Assembly (NCBI GenBank): GCA_009363875.1
Contig: CM018690.1
Location: 38,616,202 to 38,680,201 of the forward strand
Length of the DNA stretch: 64,000 bases
Direction of reading: 5' to 3'
DNA from: Mikania micrantha
Lineage: Eukaryota > Streptophyta > Magnoliopsida > Asterales > Asteraceae
The position numbers were made by a program, and so were the translations under genes. The notes under the pieces are model-generated. The model was not told the DNA's origin, did not search any database, and was given only the letters and a program-made list of their open reading frames with translations. Positions 11,574-23,300 of this stretch are shown here, one piece after another; the stretch's first letter is position 1; the number at the start of each line of letters is the position of its first letter.

Positions 11574-12625
11574 TTGGGTGCGCATGCTTCGGTTTCGTTT
11601 GGTCCTAAAACCATAACCATAACCAAGATGTCGGTTAAACCAATATGATAATCATAACCAATCAGTTATGGCGCAGGTTCGAACCCTGCTGTCGACGGTT
11701 TTCTTATTTTCAGATTTTATATCGATTTATTAGGGGCTTGGGCAATCTTCTGAACCTTCGTGGACTGTGAATAACCAATTAGAGTTTGGAATCAATTTCA
11801 TTATCCTTTATCGATGGAAGAGACCAGCAGTAGGGTGCGCATGCTTCGGTTTGGTTTGGTCCTAAAACCATAACCATAACCAATCAGTTATGGCAGTTTC
11901 GGTTAAGCGGTTATGGGTCTTTTGCAATCTTCTGACCCTCCGTGGACTGTGAATAACCAATTAGAGTTAGCAGTAGGGGTGCGCTTGGTTCGGTTTAGTC
12001 CTAAAACCATAACCGAGATGTCGGTTAAACCAATATGATAATCATAACCAATCAGTTATGGCGGTTTCGGTTAAGCGGTTATGATGCTTATTATTGGTCG
12101 GTTATAAGTCGATTAACCATTAAATATATTCAATAATATTAATATCAATCAACAAAACGATATCCATGAATTCAAACACACGTTTAACAAAAAGAGAACA
12201 AAATGATAAAATCTAATCCAAAAATTCAAACAAACATTCAAAATGTTGAAATGCCAAAATTCCGATAAAATATGAGTGGTGGACGTTTAAGTCAAGTCTT
12301 TGGTATTTTAAGAAAGTGATAAAGGAAATTTGGAAAATATTTGTTGCTAACTTTAGTTTAGGGTCCCCATAAATTAGACATTTATTTGAACTTTGTTATC
12401 TTCTAGTATAAATATAATTAAACATTTATGTATTGCTTAGTGATTTAAGCGGTTCGGTTATGCCGGTTATAGAAAAATATATAACAAAAACTAAACCACT
12501 AATTTCGGTTATTAAAAAATTGTTTAACCGAACCATCGGTTTTTCATTTGGTTCGGTTTTTTCGGTTCGGTTTTCTCAGTTATACTGGTTACGGATCGGT
12601 TAATTCGGTTTTCTGCACACCCCTA
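11574..12625. mobile_element. hAT-like element with tandemly triplicated left end
   Basis: The complete element begins TAGGGGTGCGC at 11974 and ends TGCACACCCCTA at 12625. Its sub-ends are rich in GGTTCGGTTTAG and AACCATAACC words. Partial left ends also lie at 11574 and 11831, each preceded by ACCAGCAG, which matches ACCAACAG at 12626-12633 as the 8-bp target duplication. The three left ends alternate with partial copies of the tRNA-MED30 flank. No transposase. The same arrangement is mirrored at 25793-26460 and onward. Confidence 0.75.
11670..11698 (+). pseudogene. tRNA-Ser 3' fragment
   Basis: Only the T-arm and 3' acceptor half remain (GCGCAGGTTCGAACCC to GTCGACG). It begins exactly where hAT sequence ends (CAGTTATGG), so it was made by a tandem rearrangement of the flank rather than independent loss. 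A mirror fragment is at 26814-26840. Confidence 0.85.
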
Positions 12626-12957
12626 ACCAACAGCACGACCATCACGAGCCAGAAATCGACATACGAGTTGGCGCTGGAGATAAAATCATTGTTTCAAATC
12701 TTATCGTCTATGAACAATCAACTCTGGTAGGTTAGAGGCTACGTCCGTCTCTACTAGCGGCCGGCTTGGGCATCCTTTAGCCATTGAGTGTCGTGTACGG
12801 AGTACTCGGCAGTTGATTAGTTCGCCGTTCAAAAAAAATCTTATCATCTATGAACAATGAACTCTGTAACCTTCATTTATGGTCTGCTTCTTTTCCACCT
12901 ATTCATCACACGCCACGCAACGGCGATCTCCTCCAATGTTGCACATCAATCGGAGAT
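11814..12957 (+). pseudogene. MED30 exon 1 remnant (copy C), split by a hAT and a SINE
   Basis: The start (ATGGAAGAGACCAGCAG) is at 11814. After the hAT insertion the exon resumes at 12626, is interrupted again by a SINE at 12727-12838, and continues to the GGAGAT that ends at 12957. Part of the interior is replaced as in copy A. An earlier partial start at 11556 has ATA instead of ATG. Exons 2 and 3 are missing, so there is no product. Confidence 0.8.
12727..12838 (+). mobile_element. Short SINE with A-tail
   Basis: A 112-bp insert starting GTAGGTTAGAGGC, containing GGCCGGCTTGGGC and ending GCCGTTC followed by eight A. It is flanked by a long target duplication of MED30 exon sequence (about 28 bp ending AACTCTG, two mismatches). 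The A-tail and variable-length duplication indicate target-primed insertion. The family is unassigned. Its mirror is 25580-25691. Confidence 0.7.
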
Positions 12958-13274
12958 AAAAAATGTCCGTTTTTGTGATATAATTTTTTAAAAAAATAAC
13001 AATATGTAAAAGTTATGAATATTTAAAAAATGTGGTAGGAAAATGGTTATGACTAAAATAACCTTCAATAACCTTTCCCTGTAAATTTTTAAATTTTCCA
13101 TTTCTAGTTTGATCTTATAGATCTAATTATCAGTAATTATTTTTATACTTTTTAGAACAAGGAGTTTATTTAGTTGAACCTAACATCTGTTTTGTATTAT
13201 ATATTCAATATGTTGTAAACTCGTGCATTACACAAAATTTGTTAAAAAAAATAATACAATTAAAATATAGAGTA

Positions 13275-13552
13275 AATTACATAAATCGTCCTTTAAATTC
13301 ACTCAATTTACGGATGTCGTCCTTTATCAGAAATAGTTTCATAAATCATCCTTAAAATGATAATTTATAATGGATTTTATCCTTTTCATTGATATAAAGG
13401 ACGATTTATGCTATGTAATTAAAGGACGATTTATGTAATATAAAGGATGAAATCCATTATAAATTTCCATTTTAAGGATGTTTTCTGAAACTATTTTTAA
13501 TAAAGGATGTCATCCATAAAATGAGCGAATATAAAGGACGATTTATGTAATT
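13275..13552. mobile_element. Fold-back MITE, about 278 bp
   Basis: Long inverted arms of about 120 bp start AATTACATAAATCGTCC and end in the complement. Words such as AAAGGACGATTTATG recur in the centre. Mirror copy at 24862-25140. No coding sequence. Confidence 0.75.
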
Positions 13553-13808
13553 TTTATGATGAATTACATAATCCACAATAAATTAATACATTTTATATTC
13601 CAATTACAAACTATAAATCATGTAAATTGTCAGATCTTTCACAAATAATTTAATCTTTACGTTTCTATCATCGCCTATTTCGTCTCCTCATCAAACTAAG
13701 AATTGTTGAGAAAGTTTCATGAATTTAGAATAAGTAAAATTCATCACTTCTATGAGCATAAATTAAAGTCATTTTGTTGTAAAATACAAGTTACGTTTCT
13801 ATCATCGT

Positions 13809-14037
13809 TCGATATCCGAAATAGTTTTTTATTTCGGATATTTTTTCGGATATTCGGATACTTTTTTCTGATAATTTTTCGGATATCCAAATATTTTTCG
13901 GATATTTTTCTGATATTTCGGATAATTTTCGAATATTTTTCGGATATCCGGATAATTTTCGGATATCCGAATAATTTTCGGATATTTGGATATCCGAAAT
14001 ATATATTAAAATTTTTTTTTCTGGTTTCGGATATTGA
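13809..14037. repeat. CGGATAT-rich array, likely core of a hAT-like MITE
   Basis: About twenty copies of CGGATAT or ATATCCG on both strands with short T-rich spacers. The mirror position (24553-24580) keeps only one end, reading TAGGGGTGTTCATTTTCGG, a hAT-type terminus. The left arm lacks that terminus. Each arm has thus lost a different part. Confidence 0.65.
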
Positions 14038-14040
14038 ACT

Positions 14041-14692
14041 GTTAAGAAACGATTAGACCTGTTTAACAAAAAAATTACTATTTGATTTTTTACTTTTTTA
14101 AAAATAATAAAAATTAAGAGGCTCAACTTTATCATTTTTCTTTTTTGTTACGTAAAATATAGAACTGTCGTGCTTAAATCACCAAACCAAGTATTAAACA
14201 AGTCGTTTTCATGTTTATATTTGCATTAATCGCGTCGTCTGAAACCTGTTAAAACCCGTTAAGACCCGTTTTACCAGCCTTAAATGAAATATTATACATG
14301 TTAAGCTTGTAAAATTATAGGCAAAAAACTTCATTCAAAATTTGAAACATTACAAAAAAAATTGATTTGAAGGTTGGATCAGCTTCCTGTTTTTGTTGCA
14401 ATACAACATGGACATTATAAAAGATCATGTACAACTCACCAAAATTAAAAAATAAAATAAAATTCAAAAGAATGGAATTACCGATCAACTCAAACAAAAC
14501 ACATCAAACAAAATCTAACCGAAGATCCTATACAACTTTAAGTCATCCATCACCAGGCCGGCTCAAAGGGCCAATCAACCCAATCTAAGACTTAAGGTCT
14601 CCAAAAATTAAGAGCATCTATTTTTTTATAGGTTTTTAGGCTTAATATATGTGAATTTGAATTTTGGGCATGGAAAATTTGACGATGTAACA
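14041..14692. other. AT-rich non-coding DNA of the left arm
   Basis: Mirrored at 23895-24540 and, more diverged, in direct orientation at about 4990-5395. No gene seen; the short open frames are not shared in frame between copies. Confidence 0.6.
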
Positions 14693-14923
14693 CCTCGACC
14701 GATGGCAGAAACATCGGGGCGGCATGAAGTGTAGATTGTTCATAGCACAAGGTATACATTTTTTTGAACGGCATAACACAAGGTATATAGTTGTATATAA
14801 TTCAAGCATCACATTCAATTCATCATTAAATTCCATCATTCAATACATTGCTTAAAATTCAACCCTAACTATTACATCAATTGAATTCAAAACATAAATA
14901 AACTCAAATCCAAGCTCCATAAA
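14693..14923 (-). mobile_element. Inverted 3'-end stub of LTR-G
   Basis: It begins TGTAACACC and is the complement of 23657-23894, the terminal 238 bp of LTR-G. It stops at CCATAAA and abuts the first base of the plus-strand LTR-G at 14924 with no spacer and no target duplication. It is the innermost part of the left arm of the inverted duplication. Confidence 0.8.
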
Positions 14924-17392
14924 TGTAACGACTGGTTTTCAATAATCAAACATGTTTGAAATAATCATTAATAAAATGATTATGATTGTTACAAATTGAA
15001 AATATGTGAGAAAGGATGAACGTGGGAGAAAAAACCGAGCGTGAAACGGAGTTCCGGATTGTTCGGAATCGCAAAATGACGAAAATACAAAAATATCAAG
15101 ATTCTGGATTCCAGGCGGTACGCCTAGCGCCACGCACCCACCCTAGGCGGATCTGGGAGCCCTTGTCTCGCGCGGTACGCATGAGGCCAACCCTCCACGC
15201 GGGGCGATGCTCCTGGACTGTTTTTGTGACACCCGACAATTTCAGGTAAATTGCTACTCTTACATTCCTTACATTCCACATTCATACTTGTTGCATTTCA
15301 TTTAATTATGTTTAATTGGATGAGTTGAACACACACAACTACGAAACGATAGTTCGAAGAACTATCGAATCGTACATTGCACATTGGTTTTGGAAACCAA
15401 GTGTGGCAAACACAACACTAACACAAAACAATAATTCGGGGAATTATTGAATTGTGCATTACACGTTGATTGGGATTAATCAAGCGTGCAAACACTTCGT
15501 AAGACAAAAACACAAACGATCACCGATAATTCGAGGAATTATCAAAACACACACGAGTCTCACGAACGTTGGTGAACAAACGATTTAATGACAATCGAGT
15601 CATAGATGACCGAACATTAGTAATCAAGGTCAATCGATGCTAAACGATGAGTTATAAGCGTGAAATTATCGAAAAACGGATCGAAACGAAGGAATTGGGC
15701 CTATTGGGCTTGCTTGTGGTTCCAGGCGGTACGCCTGAGCCCAACAGGCTGACCTAGGCGATGCGCGCGAGAAGAAAAAGGCGCAACCGGAGAGAATCCA
15801 CCCGCGCGCTACGCGCGAGACCAATACCCTTCGCCAGGCGATACGCCTGACAGACCCAGATACCAAAACTCGATTTACAGTCAACCTATCTCATTTTTCA
15901 TCATTTCTAACCTCTTTCTTCGGCTATAGAACCCCATTCTCGAGCAAATACAGCTGTATCATCATTATTCCACCAAGAAAACTCCATTTGTGAAGCTTTG
16001 AAGCTTGGGGAAGCCATAGGAGCTTGGAAGAAAAGCTTGGAACTCATCATCATCAACACACCACCACTTGAAGCCACTAAGAGCTTGTTCCCAGCCACAT
16101 TTGGAGCTGCCAAATCCTAGATCCAACATCATCTCAGTGTTTTAGAGCATCTAAGGTAGTTTTACTTGCTTATTAATAGTTAGATCGTACATGCAATGGG
16201 TAAAAACCCACATGCATGAAGATCCGCTCACATGCAACTCCGATCCACTCACATGCACGAAATTTTATGGGTCTAGAATGTTTGTTGATATATGTTGAAG
16301 TAGATTGATGATAGAAATCATCTTGAATTGGGTTTTGTCGATTTGATGATGATTTTGTAAGACTTGCTATATTAGGAAACTTTTTAGATGCATGTTGTAG
16401 ATTGGTGATGATCTAGACATGCTAGACAAGTCTAGATGTTGTCAAATGCATATTGAAGTGTTTAGAAACACATTTGGGTATTTGATTTTGTCAAAAACAT
16501 GGTTTTATAGAAACTTGCTATTTATGGAAACTTTTGAAAATCAAAAGAGGGCTTTTGGTGTTTCTAAATGATTTGATGAACTTTGATCTTTGAAATATGT
16601 TTAGAAATGATTTCTAACACATTTGAAAACCTTGATTTGTGAAAACGAGCTTTTAAACAAATACTTACTATTTTAGGAAACTTTATTTGGGTAAAACGAC
16701 ATAAATGGTGATTTATGCGCAAGCGACATGTTTTAAGAGTTTAAACGTGTTTTTACAATCATATTAGGAGTTATTAACTTGACGAAATGAGATTTCATAA
16801 CCACACTTTCCTAAATTGGAAACTTTCTAATAATGGTAACTTATGTGATTAGAGTCATAGGATGCGTCTTGGTGTATGTGCATTAAGGCACATAAACACA
16901 ACAATCGTGTCACCAACGATTCGTCGAGTCGACACAAGTCAACACACACACACTCGGTTGAGCACACCGACACTTGGAGTTGTATGGGATACAACGTACC
17001 ACAAAAAGACATACTCACACCTATATGGTTATAGGTGCATACTAGCAGGTGCTAGCTCTCGCAGACGCGAACACACTCACAACCGGAACTACTCTATCAG
17101 GTGAGTTCACGGCCCCTTTTTACATTTCCTACCTTTGGGGGAGAAAACATTGCATACAACTGTTTTTGAACAACTTACACACTTTTGGTTATTTTTGTAC
17201 ATGCTAATATCGTATATGCATATGTGTGGCATTCATCCACAAAACTGATAAGTCCTCATTAAACACATCTCGAACCGTTAATAGCGCGTTGCGCTCAGCG
17301 TGGTAATTCTGAATAGTACTATTTGGGCCTGACAAGCCCCACTGTTGCGAGCCGTATGGCCACCCCGACTGGAGGTTCGAACAGTGCATAAT

Positions 17393-20300
17393 TGTCACAC
17401 CCCGAGCCGGCGGGATAGGATCGGTTGTCCCGTCGGGCGGAAAGTTCCCGGGGCGCGATATCGTGAGTGATAATCGTGATGATCAGATTGTTTACATTGC
17501 ACATGATATAACTGAGAAATGCTAAATATAATAGAATTACAAAGTTAAATTACATCAGTATTGTTTATAATTTAACAATGTAAATCTACCATTAACATCA
17601 TGTATTTCTATCTTGTATTTACACAAGATATACAAAATAATTTGCATAATGATGTCTTCAAAAATAATGCAGGTCCAAAAGCTAAGCCTTCTATCTGAAG
17701 TCCTAGTCCAAAAGGAATAATTCCTTAGTTGACCTGTTCGTCACCTGAGAAGTCATGCAAAATCAAGTCAACACATGGTTGGTGAGTTCATATAGTTTTA
17801 TAATTTGAAAATGATTTGAAAACCTCTTTTGGTAAAGACCCTAACCTCATTAACTCCACATGTAACATCCACATCGGTATGCTTATATATAGGGCATATG
17901 TAAGGGACAAGCCCTAGCCACCATCCCACCACATACTAATATGCATATGACACTGTTGTTAATGATAATTAAGCATTTTTACCCAACACTTTTGTATCTG
18001 ATTATGATTTTGAAACCTGACTTTGTCTTTGATTCTCTTGATTTTGATATTGATATAAGATTCTCCAAAAGTCAGTGATAATAGTAAAATGTCAAATATT
18101 TAATTTAATAATTAAATAATACATTTAAATACAACTAAAACATGATGATTGGGTATAATTTTACTCAATCAGTTAGACTTAGTTGTTGGTGGTTGTCCAA
18201 ATTGTAACCTCTCACACGTGACCCATACCAGGCATAACTCACAAGGAGTATACCTGGGCGTGACGGGATTTTAATGATTTGCCCTTACAGCTTGACCCAA
18301 AGGTCTTCTGTACATGCGGGGACTTTAAGGATATCCTTTGTTTCTTGATCTCTTGATTCTCTTGAGTTTAGACTTTGATATTGATTTCAATGATTGTTCA
18401 CGTTGTTGCCCGTATAGCCTGACTACAAGAGTCTTCTATACCTGAAGGGACTTTATATGTGTGTTACACGTGATCTTGATTCCATATACAACTGACATCC
18501 ACCATGACTTGAGTATTAATGAGTTCATTAGATCATAATGATTTCATTATTTCCATGAGTCACACACATTTATGATTTCTGATCTCCTGAGTCTCTTGAT
18601 TCTTGATTCTTTGAGTTCCCATGATTCTGAATGGTAATTGATTTGATTTATGATTCTTGGGCCTCAGATCACACACTGAGTTATGATTCCCTTGAATATG
18701 ATCTCTTGATTATGTTCATTTGATTTCACTTTGAATTTAGATTCTTGAATTTGAACTTGATGGACTAAGGGTTGAATTATGATTTAAACTTAAGGCATTA
18801 CTCATAAGAGTACTTAAATTCCATTGATAACTTGATTTGTTCAATAATTTCCTAGACAGGAGTCTAGGAGTATCAACAACATATATATGTAAAGACATAT
18901 AATAATTAAAAGCATTTAAATAAACAGTTTAAATAAAACAGTTTACGCATGCTTCTCAGCCCCGCGTTTAAAACAAAAATGTTTAGAAAAGGGGCAATGA
19001 ACTCACCTGTGTTGCTTTGTATTGAATTACCACAAAATGCGCGCTCGTTGTTGTAGTCTAAGTATCTTCGGTTCCTGAATTTGTTTTAAGAGAAGTCGCA
19101 GACGATAAGTATTTATAATAATCGTCCTAACTAGAGTTTGGTCTCGGTGTGCAACTACGTGTCTTAGATTACTAATGTGTTTCTATGGTTTTCTCTAACT
19201 AAGCTAACCTTATTACCCATTTATAACCACAATTCCACGTTAATCATTTAAAGACTTAAAATAACATTTTCAATTTAATTTATTTAAATTACACATTTAT
19301 TTAGGAAAATCATTTAATTACTTTTATAAATAAATAATTAGGTTAAGAAAAAGGTAATCAAACATGATGGGCTCATATTGAGCCTATTGGGCCACCCTTA
19401 GGCCCGTTATAAGACTTTTGATTTCCAAGTTGTTCTTGATACATCTTTTGAGTAACACGGCCTAAGTAATTCGAGTGAATCACTTGGACTAGTCACATGT
19501 TCTCATGATTCGTCTATGTGTTATGAGTTGCTCGTGAGAATAAACCGTAGTCTTAGACTTAATGATTTTTGTTTAAAAAAAATGAGGGGTTGTAAGAAAA
19601 CTCTTGTTACATCAAACCCAACCCACGATCCCTTGAGTGTTCGTGCATCTTAAACTAAGTCCATATCTATGAACACTCCCACATTCAACTAGAATGACCT
19701 TAGTTCTTTCTCTTATTAATTTTTGTGAAAACCATAGAGATTAAAAGGGTCGATTCCATGCAAGGAAACCCTAACATCCCTTGTTCCCATGCACACACAC
19801 ACACACTCTTGCATGTAAATTCACGTAAAAATTCCCTTGCATTGTGTACTTGATCAACTCATGCATGCAACCACGTTTACCAATTCTTAGCCAACCCTAA
19901 TAGTTCCCGACCGAACCACCCTATTTCATCAAGTAACAGTAGCCCAAATGATGCTCGGTCGAATAGGTTATTGTCGAATGAACCTTAGGGTCGAATGGGG
20001 TGGTGACCGAACCAAGATGGCCGAATGAAGTGAGCCGAATGTGGTTGGTCCTCGAATGGGTGCATATGGCGAATGAGGGTTGGATCGAATGTCATGGCCG
20101 ATCGAAAGAGAGCAGTGGCGAATGTAACTGGCCGATCGAATGAGGTTGATGGCGAAGGTGGTTGGCGAATGAGTGTCTTGGTCGAATGAGGCTGATCGAA
20201 TGAAGTTGATTCGCCCCTAGTCCATTCGGCGAATGAAGGATGGTTGGCCTAAGGCCCTTCGGCGAATGAGGGTTCATTCGACCCACTGTTAGTGTCATTC

Positions 20301-21389
20301 GGCCAACCTAACCATAAGCAGATGCAGCCTTTAATCTCAGCCAAACCGACTAGCCCAAACTCACCCCTAGTTCCTACTTCGTTCTATGAGGTTATAGTGT
20401 AAATCCTAAGTGTTGAGGTGATGTAAAACCGGTCCATAGTGGGTTCGAACTTAGGGTTTGAAAAACCCTAAAAACCGCATATAAATCACGAGTTTACCTC
20501 AAATCGGTTGGATGAACTTCTAGATCTGTTGTACTTTCGTGCTCTACTAGTGATGGTGGTGATTTAGACACCAAAAACACAAGAAATGATGAAGATTTGG
20601 GCTTGGAATTCTAGTGAGAAGTTGAAATTTTCTTGAGAAAGTTTAGAGAGAGAGGGATGAACGAGATTGGGAGTAAATTCTGGTTGGTGGTGTTTGTTGT
20701 GGCATTAAATGCCACAATAAATGTGGGAAAAATACCCGGGTTCGTTCGGGTTCGTTCGGTTTCACGTGGTTTCGCGTAAAAACGTTGTTTTCGCGTCATT
20801 TTCGTAACGAAACGATCCGATTTTAAATTAGAAATTATAAAATTATTTTAGGTTGTAATTCCTAATAAATTAACTAAATATCTTTTAATTATTAAAATTT
20901 TCAAAATATTTAGTTAGCGTTTAAATCGAATCGCGCGGTCATCGCGCGTATTTGTTCGAATCAAATACGACGATAACTACCCTTTTCAATATTGTTTTCT
21001 AATTATTGAATATCATTCAGAACGTTAAACTTTTAAATTTATTCGTACAGATCGTCACCTATACGAATAATCTGTCGGTTTAGCATTCACGTAACGATAT
21101 TCGTGTTGTTTTGTCCTGTAAGGCCTCACATACGTTTATACATAATAAAATCCTAACAAATAAATCACATGATGATTCTGTGTTGCCAGATAATTATCTG
21201 ACTCAAGAATCATTGTTCTGAATTGATTTCTCTGAAATGTCTGTGAATTCACTGTTTGCTAGCATGAAATGATACTGATGTTTGATATGAACATGAAATA
21301 TACAGAATTACATGATAATTGTACCTGTTTACTGTTTACGTACTGTTCACGATCACTGTTCCGGTGACGGTTCCGGCACTGATGTTACA
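17393..21389 (-). mobile_element. LTR-K copy 1, about 4-kb solo LTR nested in LTR-H
   Basis: Ends are TGTCACACCCC and GATGTTACA, with target duplication ATAAT at 17388-17392 and 21390-21394. On the minus strand it is collinear with LTR-K copy 2 (41974-45942). No terminal direct repeat, primer site or coding domain is found inside, so it is read as a very long solo LTR rather than a small complete element. The conserved block is present on the minus strand (ACCTGAGAA at 17743, GGTTGGTGAG at 17778). Confidence 0.85.
19945..20310 (-). repeat. CGAATG word array inside LTR-K copy 1
   Basis: About eighteen copies of CGAATG, mostly as GCGAATGAGG, TCGAATGAAG or CCGAATG, some opposed as dyads such as CATTCGGCGAATG (20221). 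Copy 2 of the LTR has GGCCGAACC words in the corresponding place (43190-43350), so the array is conserved in position but not in sequence. Confidence 0.75.
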
Positions 21390-22949
21390 ATAATTGACCA
21401 AACAACATTTGCCATATCTTGAATGGATATGGTGGGAGGCAGCATGTTAGCTTCGGTTGCGAACCCGCATATGATATAACACATATTGACTAGCTATCAA
21501 TTGATATTGCATTGTATTGAAAAGTAGACCTGCTTACACTTACTTTAAACATTTGATGTTTACTGCTGATTTCAAACCTGTGCTCTCACCAACCTTTGTG
21601 TTGACTCTTTACTCGCATGTTTTCTCAGGTAACTAAGGCACGCGCACAAGGAATATGATGCTAGGCTGGAGTCGCATGCATCTGTTTAAGTGTCTTAGTC
21701 TATTAAACATTGTGTTCATTTGATCATGTTACTTATGTGTTGTCAAACATCTTTAATCGCTTCCGCAACTATTGTTACTTATCATTTTGTAAACCGTTTT
21801 AAATTAACGCTTTCGCAAACTATGAATGATTAAACTGTTTTGTTAACCTACACTTTACTTCCGCAACTCTGATATTACTAAACTGTTTTATCCAAATTAT
21901 TGGATGTACGTACATAACCAGACATATAGGTCTCGCATGTTGTGTGACCGGAGAATGCGATCCTGACAATCTGTTGCCGCTCGCGCCCCGGAAGGGACGG
22001 AATTTCTCGGGGTGCGACAGTTTTGAGGCGGCGGATTCCTATTTTTATCAGATTTTCGCGAGAAAAATTAAAAATGAGATCATTCTCGAACCTTATCACC
22101 ATAAACACACACACAAACGAATTTTCAGCATCCAACATCAGTTTTCAAGCCACCAGAACGTCCGGATCAAGCCGTGGATTGTTTCTACAAGTCTGGATCG
22201 TCGTATTACAACCAGAAATCTGTTCCAAGGGTAACGAATCGTTTTAACCCATTGATTTTGATAATATGTGGATTAAATTGAGTTTTGAGTATTATATAAT
22301 GATTTGGGATGATTAGAAACTAAGGACTAGATGTTTTAACGGTGAAATCTTGATTTTGATCCGTTATAATGTCCGATTGTCATGAAACTCATATTATTGG
22401 GTATGATAACCAGTGGGATGATTAAATCATTGTTATGATGATTTTAGATCATTCTCTGGAATGATAGATCCAATTCAATGTTGATTAAATGTTGAAACTT
22501 GAAAGTTAATGGTTTTAGCATGATATGCTAATCATTAGTAATGGATTACAAAATATGAAACTTTGATAATAAAACTAAGAACATGTGTAGATTAATTTCT
22601 ACACCTGAGTTGTTTGATAAAAGCCTCAAGGAGGTTTTGATAGAATATGAAAAGTAAAACAGGTCAAATGAATTAGATATATAAATAACACAAGTGTGTG
22701 TTTATGTTGTTAAATCTTGTTATATGTGAATATATAATAGGAAGGGGAAATGAATCTAGTTCTAGAAGGCCTGGAAAAGAATTGGAGATTGTTGATAACT
22801 CTCCAAATTGAGGTAAGTTACCTATTTGATTGAGCTTGTAGTTGGAGGACGGAGTGAGTCCACACTACAAGTGTTTGTGCATTTAGCATACATGATTAGT
22901 TGAGTTGATTGAAATGGATAATAATGGTTGTGGTTATTGTGGTTGAATG

Positions 22950-23300
22950 GTTCACAAGGTGTGTGAACATATGGTGATCTAAAAATGTGTAGATGTTAAA
23001 TTGGAATTATGCATGCTGATTCACAAGGTGTGTGAACATAAGACATGCAATTCTAATGTAATTGATTCACAAAGTGTGAACAAACGGTGGATTGGTAATG
23101 TGCATGTTATGATTCACAAGGTGTGTGAACATAAGACTTGCAATTCCAATGTAATTGATTCACAAGGTGTGTGAACATAAAGGTGATTTACAACTGTGTA
23201 GGCATTAAATTGGTAATGTGCATGCTTTGATTCACAAGGTGTGTGAACATAAGACTTGCAATTTCAAATGAAATAGATTCACAAAGTGTGTGAACAAAAG
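22950..23300 (+). repeat. Tandem GATTCACAAGGTGTGTGAAC repeats in LTR-G
   Basis: Seven units built on TTCACAAGGTGTGTGAAC alternate with two spacer types (ATAAGACTTGCAATTCC and GGTGGATTGGTAATGTGCATG). The same array is in LTR-G' at 57905-58285. Confidence 0.85.

Larger units (their letters stand above)
7096..14923 (+). repeat. Left arm of a large inverted duplication
   Basis: This arm is mirrored by 38008-23657. Successive pairs are tRNA-Ser 7096/38008, MED30 7296/37817, MED30 copy 9829/35580, tRNA-Ser 11360/27152, SINE 12727/25691, fold-back MITE 13275/25140, and the LTR-G 3' end 14693-14923/23894-23657. Arms are interrupted unequally: copia and flanks in the right arm, CGGATAT repeats in the left. 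Many single-base differences are visible, so the duplication is not recent. Confidence 0.85.
15225..22019 (+). mobile_element. LTR-H, solo LTR nested in LTR-G, split by LTR-K
   Basis: Starts TGTGACACCCGAC and ends CGGGGTGCGACA, with target duplication GTTTT at 15220-15224 and 22020-22024. Own length is about 2.79 kb after removing the nested element. Features: dyads AGGCGGTACGCCT (15723) and AGGCGATACGCCT (15836), donor-like AAGGTAGT (16153), and CTCACCAACC (21585) to TTCTCAGGT (21622-21630). No internal coding region, hence a solo LTR. Confidence 0.85.

Noticed and set aside
13703..14135. Open frames of 114-117 codons on both strands
   Set aside because: They are products of the CGGATAT array, giving low-complexity Ile, Ser and Phe repeats on either strand.
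17393..21389. LTR-K as a complete small retrotransposon with short LTRs
   Set aside because: No direct terminal repeat, primer-binding site or polypurine tract was found inside either copy, so a solo LTR is simpler.
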